Source: PWND01 sp964601515 (lineage in GTDB: Bacteria; Bacteroidota; Bacteroidia; Bacteroidales; UBA7960). From it: a stretch of DNA of 50,363 nucleotides. The stretch spans positions 1 to 50,363 of the forward strand of contig CAZRNU010000008.1 in the NCBI GenBank assembly GCA_964601515.1. Reading direction: 5' to 3'. The position numbers were made by a program, and so were the translations under genes. Positions 1 to 7,492 of the stretch are shown here, one piece after another. The number at the start of each line of letters is the position of its first letter. Within the stretch, counting starts at the first letter, position 1. The notes under the pieces were generated by a model. The model saw only the letters and a program-made list of their open reading frames with translations. It was not told the DNA's origin and searched no databases.

Positions 1-651
1 AAACATCATTCCAAAAGCTAGCAAAATGCCGAATACAGCACCGGATGCCCCAACAACTACAGGGGTATTAAGAAGATCTATTTTGTATTGATTTAAAAAG
101 TTAGTTGCCGACACAAGCGCTCCGTCAGGATCTAATAGTATTAATGAATTATAATTATCTACGAAAAATCTGAAAGTATCCTTATTTACCATAATAAAAT
201 TTTCAGAACCTAAAAATAACTTTAATGCCTCATGCGAAGGATCATTTAAAAATGTATTTACCATATTTAACGTCGGTAACAATTGAATATATAAAACACC
301 ATAATGTAAGATAGCTGCACCAAATCCGGTTATAAAATAATATGTAAGAAACTTTTTTGGTCCCCATACATTTTCTAAAGTGTTTCCAAACATCCATAAA
401 GCAAACATATTGAAAAACAGGTGCGATATTCCTCCATAATTAATATGTCCATGCATAAACATATAAGTGACAAATTGATATGGTCTGAAATTTTCGGAAA
501 AAGGCATATGTAAACCTAAAACTCTGTGGAGGTTAATGTTAAATGCGCTTTCAAATGCAATAGTTGCTAAAAAAAACAATCCATTTATAATTAACAGATT
601 CTTTACAACAAGTGGTAAAATACTAAATCCTCCGGGTCTGTATGTGTTCAT
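1..651 (-). CDS. Rhomboid family intramembrane serine protease (3' end outside window)
   Basis: The minus strand is open from an ATG at 651 to the window edge, giving 217 codons with no stop. The protein is hydrophobic and has rhomboid landmarks: HLFFNMFALWMFG near residues 77-89 (the His and Asn of the second core helix) and GASGAVFGILLAFG near the break, which holds the catalytic Ser of the GxSG motif. The catalytic His of the later helix would lie beyond the window. Rhomboids cleave membrane proteins inside the bilayer; no substrate can be inferred. The stretch between the two core motifs is longer than in minimal rhomboids, as is common in Bacteroidota members. The gene starts 75 bases downstream of the miaA stop on the same strand, with its own -7-like element in the gap. 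Confidence 0.88.
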   Translation of the reverse strand, partial: MNTYRPGGFSILPLVVKNLLIINGLFFLATIAFESAFNINLHRVLGLHMPFSENFRPYQFVTYMFMHGHINYGGISHLFFNMFALWMFGNTLENVWGPKKFLTYYFITGFGAAILHYGVLYIQLLPTLNMVNTFLNDPSHEALKLFLGSENFIMVNKDTFRFFVDNYNSLILLDPDGALVSATNFLNQYKIDLLNTPVVVGASGAVFGILLAFGMMF

Positions 652-713
652 TATTTATCTTTTTATTACCAATAACGGTTTTAAGCTAAAATTGTTTTAA
701 GATTTTTGCAAGG

Positions 714-721
714 CAAAATTA
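714..721 (-). promoter_or_regulatory. Candidate -7 element for the rhomboid gene
   Basis: TAATTTTG on the minus strand matches the Bacteroidota -7 consensus TAnnTTTG. It lies about 62 bases upstream of the rhomboid ATG, just past the miaA stop. No clear TTTG -33 element is seen, so the call rests on the -7 motif and position. Confidence 0.4.
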
Positions 722-726
722 CACAA

Positions 727-1626
727 TTACATTATTTGGGCTTTAATATCTTCATAACTTTCAACCCAAATAATATTAACGCCTTTTTTTTCCATTCTTC
801 TGAACCATGTCATTTGTCGCTTTGCAAACTGATGAATTGCAGTGTTAAGATTGGAAAACATTTGTTCATAAGTAATTTCTCCAAGAATATATTGAGTTAC
901 GAATTTGTATTCCAATCCATAGTATTTGAGTTTTTCAGGAGATACGCCATTTTTAAGGAGAGATTCAACTTCAGTTACCATGCCTTCATCAAGTCTTTGT
1001 TTTAATCTATAAGTTATTCTTTCACGTATTTCTGCTCTGGACTTATTTATTGCAAAAACTATTGGCTGTATCTTGTGCATGTCAGAAGCTAACTCCTGAT
1101 TATCCAAATAGAATTGTTCAATTTCTATTGCTCTTATCAAACGCTCTCTGTCGGAAGTATCTGTTGTGTTATGCAGTTTTCTCATCGATGATAAAATAAT
1201 TTGGAGCTCTTCGTCGGTTTTAGTCGCGAGGGTATTTCTAAGGTTATTGTTTTCAGGCACTTCAATGAGTTTATATCCTGAAATTGCAGCTTCAATATAC
1301 ATTCCAGTGCCACCGCATAAGATTGGCATTTTGCCTCTGGCTTTTATATTGTTATATGCATTGAAAAAATCTCTTTGAAATTCAAAAACATTGTATTCAT
1401 AGCCCGGTTCAGCTATATCAATAAGGTGAAACGGAATCTTTTTACCATTTACTTTATAATCATCAAGGTCTTTTCCGGTTCCTAAATCCATTTGGCGATA
1501 AACCTGGCGGGAATCCGCACTGATAATTTCACCGTCAATTTCCGCCGCAAGACGAGCAGCAATAGAAGTTTTGCCTGTAGCGGTCGGACCTGTAATTACA
1601 ATTATATCGAATGGTATAATACTCAA
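727..1626 (-). CDS. miaA: tRNA dimethylallyltransferase MiaA
   Basis: MiaA transfers a dimethylallyl group from DMAPP to N6 of A37 in tRNAs reading UNN codons. The 299-residue length is normal. Visible motifs are the P-loop GPTATGKT (13-20), DSRQVYR (38-44), the PFHLIDI segment (66-72) and CGGTGMY (104-110). The reading frame is blocked by a TAA three codons upstream. The only plausible initiator before the P-loop is a TTG at 1626, because no in-frame ATG precedes residue 13; TTG starts are unusual in this window. The spacer upstream (1627-1825) is filled with dispersed repeats, so the native promoter is not obvious. Confidence 0.95.
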   Translation of the reverse strand: MSIIPFDIIVITGPTATGKTSIAARLAAEIDGEIISADSRQVYRQMDLGTGKDLDDYKVNGKKIPFHLIDIAEPGYEYNVFEFQRDFFNAYNNIKARGKMPILCGGTGMYIEAAISGYKLIEVPENNNLRNTLATKTDEELQIILSSMRKLHNTTDTSDRERLIRAIEIEQFYLDNQELASDMHKIQPIVFAINKSRAEIRERITYRLKQRLDEGMVTEVESLLKNGVSPEKLKYYGLEYKFVTQYILGEITYEQMFSNLNTAIHQFAKRQMTWFRRMEKKGVNIIWVESYEDIKAQIM

Positions 1627-1752
1627 TTTTGTTTAATAAATATGTAATGGTTTCAGTATGTTTGAGAATGCTTTTAAGACAATCAAAGGTATTGCTTTTT
1701 ATAATTTCGTTGAAGGTTTTACATAAGCATATTTTTACAATATTTGTCTATT

Positions 1753-1790
1753 ACCACGGAGGCACTGAGAACACTGAGAAACAAGGAGAG
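1753..1790. repeat. Dispersed intergenic repeat (HGGTENTE/FSVFSVPPW-type)
   Basis: The segment begins ACCACGGAGGCACTGAGAAC and continues with a near copy (CACTGAGAA...). A forward reading gives HGGTENTE and the reverse reading FSVFSVPPW-like peptides. I recognise this word pattern (GGCACNGAGAACACNGAG) from non-coding spacers of many Bacteroidota and other environmental genomes. It sits between miaA and the glycosyltransferase. The open frame across it has no start context or domain and I treat it as non-coding. Confidence 0.6.
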
Positions 1791-1807
1791 ATATACTTTC
1801 TATCTAT

Positions 1808-1843
1808 ACAATTTGCACAATCTATTCAATCTTTACAATCCAT
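1808..1843. repeat. 9-bp tandem CAAT repeat running into the glycosyltransferase stop
   Basis: Four consecutive 9-base units share the core CAAT: ACAATTTGC, ACAATCTAT, TCAATCTTT, ACAATCCAT. Read on the minus strand the unit is nnnGATTGn. It encodes the last residues (MDCKD) and the stop codon of the glycosyltransferase, whose coding region ends at 1826. Related GATTGAA units occur at 18386-18403 in the second repeat island. Confidence 0.7.
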
Positions 1844-3031
1844 TGATTTCCTCATTCTGCTTTCAGCATTAAATAAGAAATCCCTTATTTCATTAAGCTT
1901 GTTTAGTGGTGTGGATTCAAAATCTATTTTATAATCAAAATCAGCATCAAGGATTTTTAATAATGCCATAAGAGCATCATTGTCGTGGTAATTATTATTC
2001 ATATTTCTCCATTTCAAATACTGAAATATGCGAAGTCCGTCAATTTTATTGTGACAAGCATTTATAAATTGATTTTGGGTTTTATAATTGTTTCTTAATG
2101 GTGTGAAAATATTATCAGATTTAAATACCGAAGCCAGAAAATCTGTCATAGGGGTTTTAGGATCAGATTTATACAAATCTTGAAATAGTTTGTATGTTTC
2201 AGCTATTTCGTCAAAAAAATCAGTATGGAAAACAGGGTAGGAGGCTTGTTGCGATTGAATAGATTTCGCAATAGCCGGACCGGTGCCGTATGGAACTCTG
2301 TCGGAAACTCTTGTAGCAGGATAAACAATCTCTTCGTTGTGTAGCAATATTTCTCCCATTTTTCTCAACTTCTGGAGCAAGTAAAAATCTTCACCGCTGG
2401 TTTTTGGGGTAATTCCTTTAATCTTTTTATACGCCCATACAGGCAAAGAAATTACAGAGCCAAAAGCCGTAAAAGCATATGGTGATTTGATTCTAAGTAA
2501 ATTGATTGTATAAGCCCTCATATAAATTTCGTATCTGAGCATAGGTCTGTCTAAAGCCTCATCACCCGATAGCTTATGGTAATATGGGTTTGCCAATGCA
2601 ACGGCCTTGTGGTGGGTTTTAAATAATTCCGCAACTGATAGAAGATAATTGCTGCCTATTTCAACATCTGCATCCATACTAACAATAATATTATTGTCAT
2701 GGGCATCTCTGCAAATATTATCCATTAATACTTTTCTTGCAAATCCAACTCCATTGCTCTTTTTGCACCAGCCACTACCTTTTGAACTTTTGTCAATTAT
2801 TGTAAGATTAGGTATTTGCTGTTTCCTATTTTCAAGATATTGAAGAGTGTTTGCATTGTTATAACAGATTCCTATTTTTTCCTCATTTTCCCACCATTCA
2901 TCAGGCTGGTTTATGCACACGTAGATATGAAAATCAGGATAACTCTGATTACACAGACAATCAATCGTTTTCGGCAAGTAATCAAACTCATTGATAGCGG
3001 GTATTGCAATATGAAGTTTAGGATAATTCAT
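1826..3031 (-). CDS. Glycosyltransferase family 2 protein
   Basis: This 401-residue protein has a GT-A nucleotide-sugar-binding fold. It starts with LHIAIPAINE (6-15), the usual first strand and loop of family 2 enzymes. It carries a metal-binding DAD (120-122) in IIVSMDADVEIG, and a GED (213-215) in the position of the acceptor-side acidic motif. No membrane segments are evident, so a cytoplasmic or peripherally bound enzyme is likely; donor and acceptor are unknown. It does not lie in a polysaccharide cluster. The C-terminus SMDCKD comes from a 9-base repeat and may not be the ancestral end. Confidence 0.75.
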   Translation of the reverse strand: MNYPKLHIAIPAINEFDYLPKTIDCLCNQSYPDFHIYVCINQPDEWWENEEKIGICYNNANTLQYLENRKQQIPNLTIIDKSSKGSGWCKKSNGVGFARKVLMDNICRDAHDNNIIVSMDADVEIGSNYLLSVAELFKTHHKAVALANPYYHKLSGDEALDRPMLRYEIYMRAYTINLLRIKSPYAFTAFGSVISLPVWAYKKIKGITPKTSGEDFYLLQKLRKMGEILLHNEEIVYPATRVSDRVPYGTGPAIAKSIQSQQASYPVFHTDFFDEIAETYKLFQDLYKSDPKTPMTDFLASVFKSDNIFTPLRNNYKTQNQFINACHNKIDGLRIFQYLKWRNMNNNYHDNDALMALLKILDADFDYKIDFESTPLNKLNEIRDFLFNAESRMRKSMDCKD

Positions 3032-3139
3032 GTGTTTATGTATTCTGCAAAAATATAATAATTAGAATAGATGAAATAGATTGTCGCTTTTAAAAAATCG
3101 CTAAATTTACATGCTTGTTTAATTACTAAATCAACATTT

Positions 3140-3802
3140 ATGAAGAAACTTATCCTTATTGCTATTGTCGGGTTGCTCTTTTCATGTACTTCATCAAGAA
3201 TTGTAAAACCATTGCAGAAAGATGAAAAAGAAGTTGGATTAAGCCTTGGTGGACCACTTATTCATTTTTCAGATTTGGTTATCCCAATACCATTTACTTC
3301 ACTTCATTATGCTCAGGGCGTAACGGATAATGTTACTGCTTTTGGAGGATTGCATACAACATCGCTTATCGCAGGAGTAATTCAAGTTGATGCAGGTGCT
3401 GTTGTAAATGTATTATCTGAGGAAAAATATTATTTCGGATTAAGCGCAGCTCCGTCTGTCCATTTCATGACAGATATTTGGGAGTTTAATTCAAAACTTT
3501 TTCCTACTCTTGATTTAAATGCTTACAGAACGTATAATGAAAGAGGAAGCTTTTTTTATTTTGGTATGACTAACTGGTTCGATCTGTACAAATATCAGGC
3601 ACATGGAGAACCAAATGCACATAAATGGCTTTTTGCACCACATATTGGGCATACAGCAATTAGGAAAAAATGGAATATTAATATAGAGTTAAAGTATCTG
3701 GCTCCAAATGTAAGTAATCAAAAACTAGTAGTTGATTACATAAAGCCTTTCGGAGATAAAGGAACTCTAGGTCTTTATCTGGGGTTCAATTACAGATTTT
3801 AG
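3140..3802 (+). CDS. Small lipoprotein, unknown function, probable beta-rich fold
   Basis: The 220-residue product starts with a lipoprotein signal peptide, with the lipobox LFSC ending at Cys16 followed by TSS. After the lipid anchor come alternating hydrophobic/aromatic strands with many Gly, and the protein ends YLGFNYRF, a terminal aromatic pattern typical of beta-barrel or beta-sandwich envelope proteins in this phylum. I do not recognise a family. It is divergent from the glycosyltransferase (109-base gap) and 149 bases upstream of another probable lipoprotein. A real gene is supported by the clean signal peptide and long open frame. Confidence 0.75.
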   Translation: MKKLILIAIVGLLFSCTSSRIVKPLQKDEKEVGLSLGGPLIHFSDLVIPIPFTSLHYAQGVTDNVTAFGGLHTTSLIAGVIQVDAGAVVNVLSEEKYYFGLSAAPSVHFMTDIWEFNSKLFPTLDLNAYRTYNERGSFFYFGMTNWFDLYKYQAHGEPNAHKWLFAPHIGHTAIRKKWNINIELKYLAPNVSNQKLVVDYIKPFGDKGTLGLYLGFNYRF

Positions 3803-3951
3803 TTTATCAATTCGATATTAATTTATATAGATAGTTACATATTTGATAGAACAAAATTACAATAAAATAAAACGAGCCATTATAATTTCTTTAACACACT
3901 TTAGAATGATTATATGGTGAATTACGTAGGATCAATAAAAAAAATATACAG

Positions 3952-4857
3952 ATGAAAAAGTACATAATCATAATATCTTTAGTAATGCTAATAATTCAAT
4001 CAGCTTGTTTAAGATTGGATTCTTTTTTATTTAATAATTCAACAATCGAAGAATACTTGCTCGATGATTACCCTTTAGGAGGCGACATTGTTGTGGGTGA
4101 TGATTATAAAATCGATGACTCAATGATTCATTTATTCACGCTCAATTCAAAATTGCCGGAAGAAACTGAAAGTGTCGAAATATGGGCTATGTATGTAGGA
4201 GATATCAACACAATTGACACCGATACCGTAATATTATACTGCCATGGCAACCGAGATCATATGGATTTTTATTGGCCTAGAGTAAAATTATTGGCACATA
4301 TTGGTGGAAAAAACCGTTTTGGAGTTATGATGTTTGATTACAGGGGTTTTGGGTTATCTGGTGGACTGCCAACTGAAGATGGGATGTATGCAGATACTGA
4401 AGCTGCTTTAAAATGGTTAAGAAGCAAAGGCCTCACAAATGATAGATTAATAACTTATGGGTTTAGCCTAGGTTCGGCGCCTGCAACATTAATCTCATCA
4501 GAGAATTATACTTTGAAGCCCAATAAGTTAATTCTCGAAAATCCATTTGCATCTTTTGAAGTAATGGTGCACGATGGATCAGCTATTACGCTGCCCGGGT
4601 CATATTTGGCTAATCTTAAGATAAACAATGCTGAACACATAAAAAATGTTAGTCAGCCTTTTTTATGGATGCATGGAACTGACGATATGTTTTTGAGTAT
4701 TGAAACTCATGGCGAAGTTATTTTTAAAAATTACTCAGGAGAAAAAGGTTTTGCCTATAGGATCGAAGGTGCTGAACATAGTACATTGCCGCCGGTAATG
4801 GGGTATAATAACTATCTGAATGTAATTGAAAAATTTATTTTAGACACTCTGGAGTAG
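3952..4857 (+). CDS. Alpha/beta hydrolase, probable lipoprotein
   Basis: This 301-residue serine hydrolase has an N-terminal hydrophobic signal ending QSAC (Cys19), an imperfect lipobox. Catalytic features are YCHGN (96-100, oxyanion-hole region), the nucleophile elbow GFSLG with Ser172, an Asp in GTDD (244 or 245), and His276 in GAEHS. It resembles the BEM46/FrsA-like group of alpha/beta hydrolases, which includes esterases and thioesterases; the substrate cannot be inferred. Its last 23 bases overlap tail-to-tail with the histidine kinase gene on the other strand. No clear promoter motif was found in the 149-base upstream gap. Confidence 0.85.
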   Translation: MKKYIIIISLVMLIIQSACLRLDSFLFNNSTIEEYLLDDYPLGGDIVVGDDYKIDDSMIHLFTLNSKLPEETESVEIWAMYVGDINTIDTDTVILYCHGNRDHMDFYWPRVKLLAHIGGKNRFGVMMFDYRGFGLSGGLPTEDGMYADTEAALKWLRSKGLTNDRLITYGFSLGSAPATLISSENYTLKPNKLILENPFASFEVMVHDGSAITLPGSYLANLKINNAEHIKNVSQPFLWMHGTDDMFLSIETHGEVIFKNYSGEKGFAYRIEGAEHSTLPPVMGYNNYLNVIEKFILDTLE

Positions 4858-6481
4858 CCCATTTAACTATCATCTCAACAAGGTCTTCTCTTGTAGCAGG
4901 CTTTGGCAAATAATCTGTGAATCCTTTTGAGATATATGTACTAGCGTCTCCTTCCATTGCATTGGCCGTTAGAGCAATAATAGGAGGAACATTCTTGTTT
5001 TGCTGCCGTATTCTTCTCATAGCAGTAATGCCATCCATTACCGGCATCATAATATCCATGAAGATAATATCATGATAATCGGATTTAAATGCTGAGATAG
5101 ATTCTTCTCCGTTGAATGCAGTATCAACTTTACAACCGGCAGACTCAAGTAAAAGTTTAAAAACTTTTATATTAACATCTTTGTCATCTACTAATAAAAC
5201 ATTTAATCCAAGATTAACATTTTCGTAATCACATTTTGAAAGGTTTTCAGAATTGTTTTTGACAACATGTTTTCCAATAAAAGTGAACCAAAATGTACTA
5301 CCTTGGCCTGGTTCACTTATAACACCTATTTCACCTCCGAGTATTTTTACTAGCTCCTTACAGATATATAATCCCAATCCTGTTCCGGAAGAATTTCTAG
5401 TATAAGATTGGTCAAGTTGTCCGAATTTTTGAAATAGCTTATCAATATTCTCAGAATCAATGCCAACGCCGGTATCTTTAACAGATACTTTAAACTCACT
5501 TTTATCTGCATTAATTGATTTTGATCCAACACTTATTTCAATTGATCCTTCTTCCGTATATTTAATAGCATTTGTTATCAAATTCATCAAAATTTGCTCA
5601 AGTCGAGTTTTGTCAGTTTTAATCCTGTCTTTCTGTTGTTCAGGATTTTCATAATAAGAAAGCTTGAGTGTTAAATTTTTCTTACAAGCCCTTGAAGCAA
5701 ACATAGTTTTAATATTCCAAAGTAATTCCTTAACAGAAAAATCATCTTCTCTTAATTCCAGCTTACCGGCTTCTATCTTGGAAATATCAAGTAGGTCGTT
5801 GATTATATCAAGCAAAACATTTGAAGAGTCTTTAATTACTTCCAGATAACTATGTTGCTCAGAAGATAATTCTGACCTCTTTAGAATCTCTGTCATCCCT
5901 ATAATTCCAGTAACTGGTGTTCTTATTTCATGGCTGATATTTGCTAGAAACAAGTCTTTTATATCGAAAGATTTAGATGCAATATCCGTTAATGGGAAGG
6001 ATTCTCCAGCAATTAACGCAGTTTCTCCTTTAGAAAAATGGAGGTGTCTAATTAGCCATTCATTATCAATCATGCATACAACCATCGTAATTCTGTAGTT
6101 TGGAAGTTCGACAGGAATAGCATTAATAGTTGTTTTAAGATCGAATTGACCTATAACTAAACCTGTGTAAGAGTTTAATGGTATTATATTTAGATCTGTC
6201 TGTTTATACTCAATCTCAGATGGACATTGTTGTTTGTCTCTGTTAAATACCATCATCACATCATCAATTCCATATGCAGTTTCGTCTTTTCCTGAACCTA
6301 TGTTTGTTACATCTTCTGAAAAAAGAGATCTTAAGAGTTGTGTGTTTCTATTTGTAAAATATGCTAATAGAAATAGTCGATAAACCCTTGTTGTTTCAGA
6401 AATGACTGATGTAAGTGTATATGGCTGATTTAAAACTTCAGGTTGTTCAATTTCGCAAACGCTAGATTCGTAGAAACTCAT
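4835..6481 (-). CDS. Soluble hybrid histidine kinase with NTF2/SnoaL-like N-terminal domain
   Basis: The 548-residue protein is a hybrid two-component kinase without membrane segments. Residues about 30-155 resemble an NTF2/SnoaL-like fold, ending in the WLIRHLHFS strand typical of such domains. Then follow HisKA with NISHEIRTP (His184 phosphoacceptor), HATPase_c with N-box NLITNAIKYT (300-309), DTGVGI (336-341) and GTGLGL (366-371), and a C-terminal receiver with VDD (431-433), phosphoacceptor Asp476 in FMDIMMP, Thr505 and Lys527. The signal is likely cytoplasmic and sensed by the NTF2-like domain, which is inference. No output regulator is adjacent, so phosphotransfer must go elsewhere. A good promoter motif precedes it, and it ends antisense to the hydrolase. 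Confidence 0.93.
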   Translation of the reverse strand: MSFYESSVCEIEQPEVLNQPYTLTSVISETTRVYRLFLLAYFTNRNTQLLRSLFSEDVTNIGSGKDETAYGIDDVMMVFNRDKQQCPSEIEYKQTDLNIIPLNSYTGLVIGQFDLKTTINAIPVELPNYRITMVVCMIDNEWLIRHLHFSKGETALIAGESFPLTDIASKSFDIKDLFLANISHEIRTPVTGIIGMTEILKRSELSSEQHSYLEVIKDSSNVLLDIINDLLDISKIEAGKLELREDDFSVKELLWNIKTMFASRACKKNLTLKLSYYENPEQQKDRIKTDKTRLEQILMNLITNAIKYTEEGSIEISVGSKSINADKSEFKVSVKDTGVGIDSENIDKLFQKFGQLDQSYTRNSSGTGLGLYICKELVKILGGEIGVISEPGQGSTFWFTFIGKHVVKNNSENLSKCDYENVNLGLNVLLVDDKDVNIKVFKLLLESAGCKVDTAFNGEESISAFKSDYHDIIFMDIMMPVMDGITAMRRIRQQNKNVPPIIALTANAMEGDASTYISKGFTDYLPKPATREDLVEMIVKWATPECLK

Positions 6482-6589
6482 AAAAACTATGTTAGAAGTT
6501 TGACAAAATATTTATATATTTTACTTGTTGATAAATTTCAAATGTGATTTATTGGCTATTGACGTAAACTAATCATTGAAAAATTTCGA

Positions 6590-6620
6590 CAAAAGTAAAA
6601 CAAAAAATAATTCAAACAAA
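6590..6620 (-). promoter_or_regulatory. Bacteroidota-type promoter of the hybrid kinase
   Basis: On the minus strand TTTG (6620-6617) is followed by exactly 19 bases and then TACTTTTG (6597-6590), matching the TTTG / TAnnTTTG consensus. Initiation would fall near 6583, giving a leader of roughly 100 bases before the ATG at 6481. This is the best complete promoter match in the window. Confidence 0.6.
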
Positions 6621-6723
6621 ACAAATTTTTAATATTTGCATATTAGATGTTAATATACTTAGATATAATGTGAAAAAAGCTATTTAAGATAAGTTATATT
6701 TAAAATATTTTAACATTTAGTGG

Positions 6724-7485
6724 CTATATTAATTCCAGAGTGTTTTTTTCAATCCAGCCAATATTTCCATTTGCAAGCCTTATTTCAAACCAAATTCCTA
6801 AATCATTTATGATTTTAACTTTGGTTCCTTCATGAATTACAAAAACATCCGGTGAAGTCGGGGAGGGGGAGCTTTTCGCTGTTGTACGCACAGTCATGAT
6901 AATTCCAGTATTTTCAGACAACTGAAACTTATTATACCTATTTGCAAATATAAAAGAGAGTATAACAAAGAAAGCTAAAATTAAAGCTGTATAAAAACCA
7001 ATTTTTTTTATGATTAGCTTTTTTGAGAATACATAAAATACAAATGCTCCAAAAAATAAGAAAAGAAATGTTATAGCTGTCTTTGCCCAAGAATCGCTAT
7101 TCTGCATGTTTATAATGCTTTTCCACCATTTATAATAGAAAATTTCAGGAACAGTATCAATTTTATCAACTATTCTAGTATTTGCTATTCTTAAGTTATG
7201 AAGAACCTCTTCATTATTAGGCAAAATCTTTTTAGCTCTTTCATAATTCAAAATTGCACGACCAAATTTATTGTCTTTAAAATATGCATTAGCTAGATTG
7301 TAGTATAAATAAGGAGATTCATACCCCAATGAAATTATTTCCTCATATAATTCAATAGCATAAGCATATTCTTCATTAATATATGCTTCTTTTGCCGACT
7401 CGAGAAATTCATTAACATTAACTTCCGTTGCTTTAACTGAAATAATTGAAAATACAATTAATAGTTTAGATAAAAATAGCTTCAT
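6724..7485 (-). CDS. batE: BatE: TPR and SH3-like membrane protein of the Bat operon
   Basis: The 253-residue product has an N-terminal signal (MKLFLSKLLIVFSIISVKA), TPR helices over about residues 25-100, two membrane segments near 135-155 and 162-182, and a C-terminal SH3-like domain ending GWIEKNTLELI. TPR plus SH3 is the usual BatE layout. The ATG at 7485 is chosen: it gives a proper signal peptide and lies just after the batD stop (7493). A longer frame would need a TTG at 7521 inside batD. It is the last gene of the operon. BatE proteins are linked with envelope stress and aerotolerance in Bacteroides; the molecular role is not settled. Confidence 0.85.
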   Translation of the reverse strand: MKLFLSKLLIVFSIISVKATEVNVNEFLESAKEAYINEEYAYAIELYEEIISLGYESPYLYYNLANAYFKDNKFGRAILNYERAKKILPNNEEVLHNLRIANTRIVDKIDTVPEIFYYKWWKSIINMQNSDSWAKTAITFLFLFFGAFVFYVFSKKLIIKKIGFYTALILAFFVILSFIFANRYNKFQLSENTGIIMTVRTTAKSSPSPTSPDVFVIHEGTKVKIINDLGIWFEIRLANGNIGWIEKNTLELI

Positions 7486-7492
7486 GTTAAAA

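Noticed and set aside
1629..1934. Plus-strand frame of 101 residues across the repeat spacer
   Set aside because: It consists of dispersed repeat and the reverse of the glycosyltransferase end, with no domain or leader.
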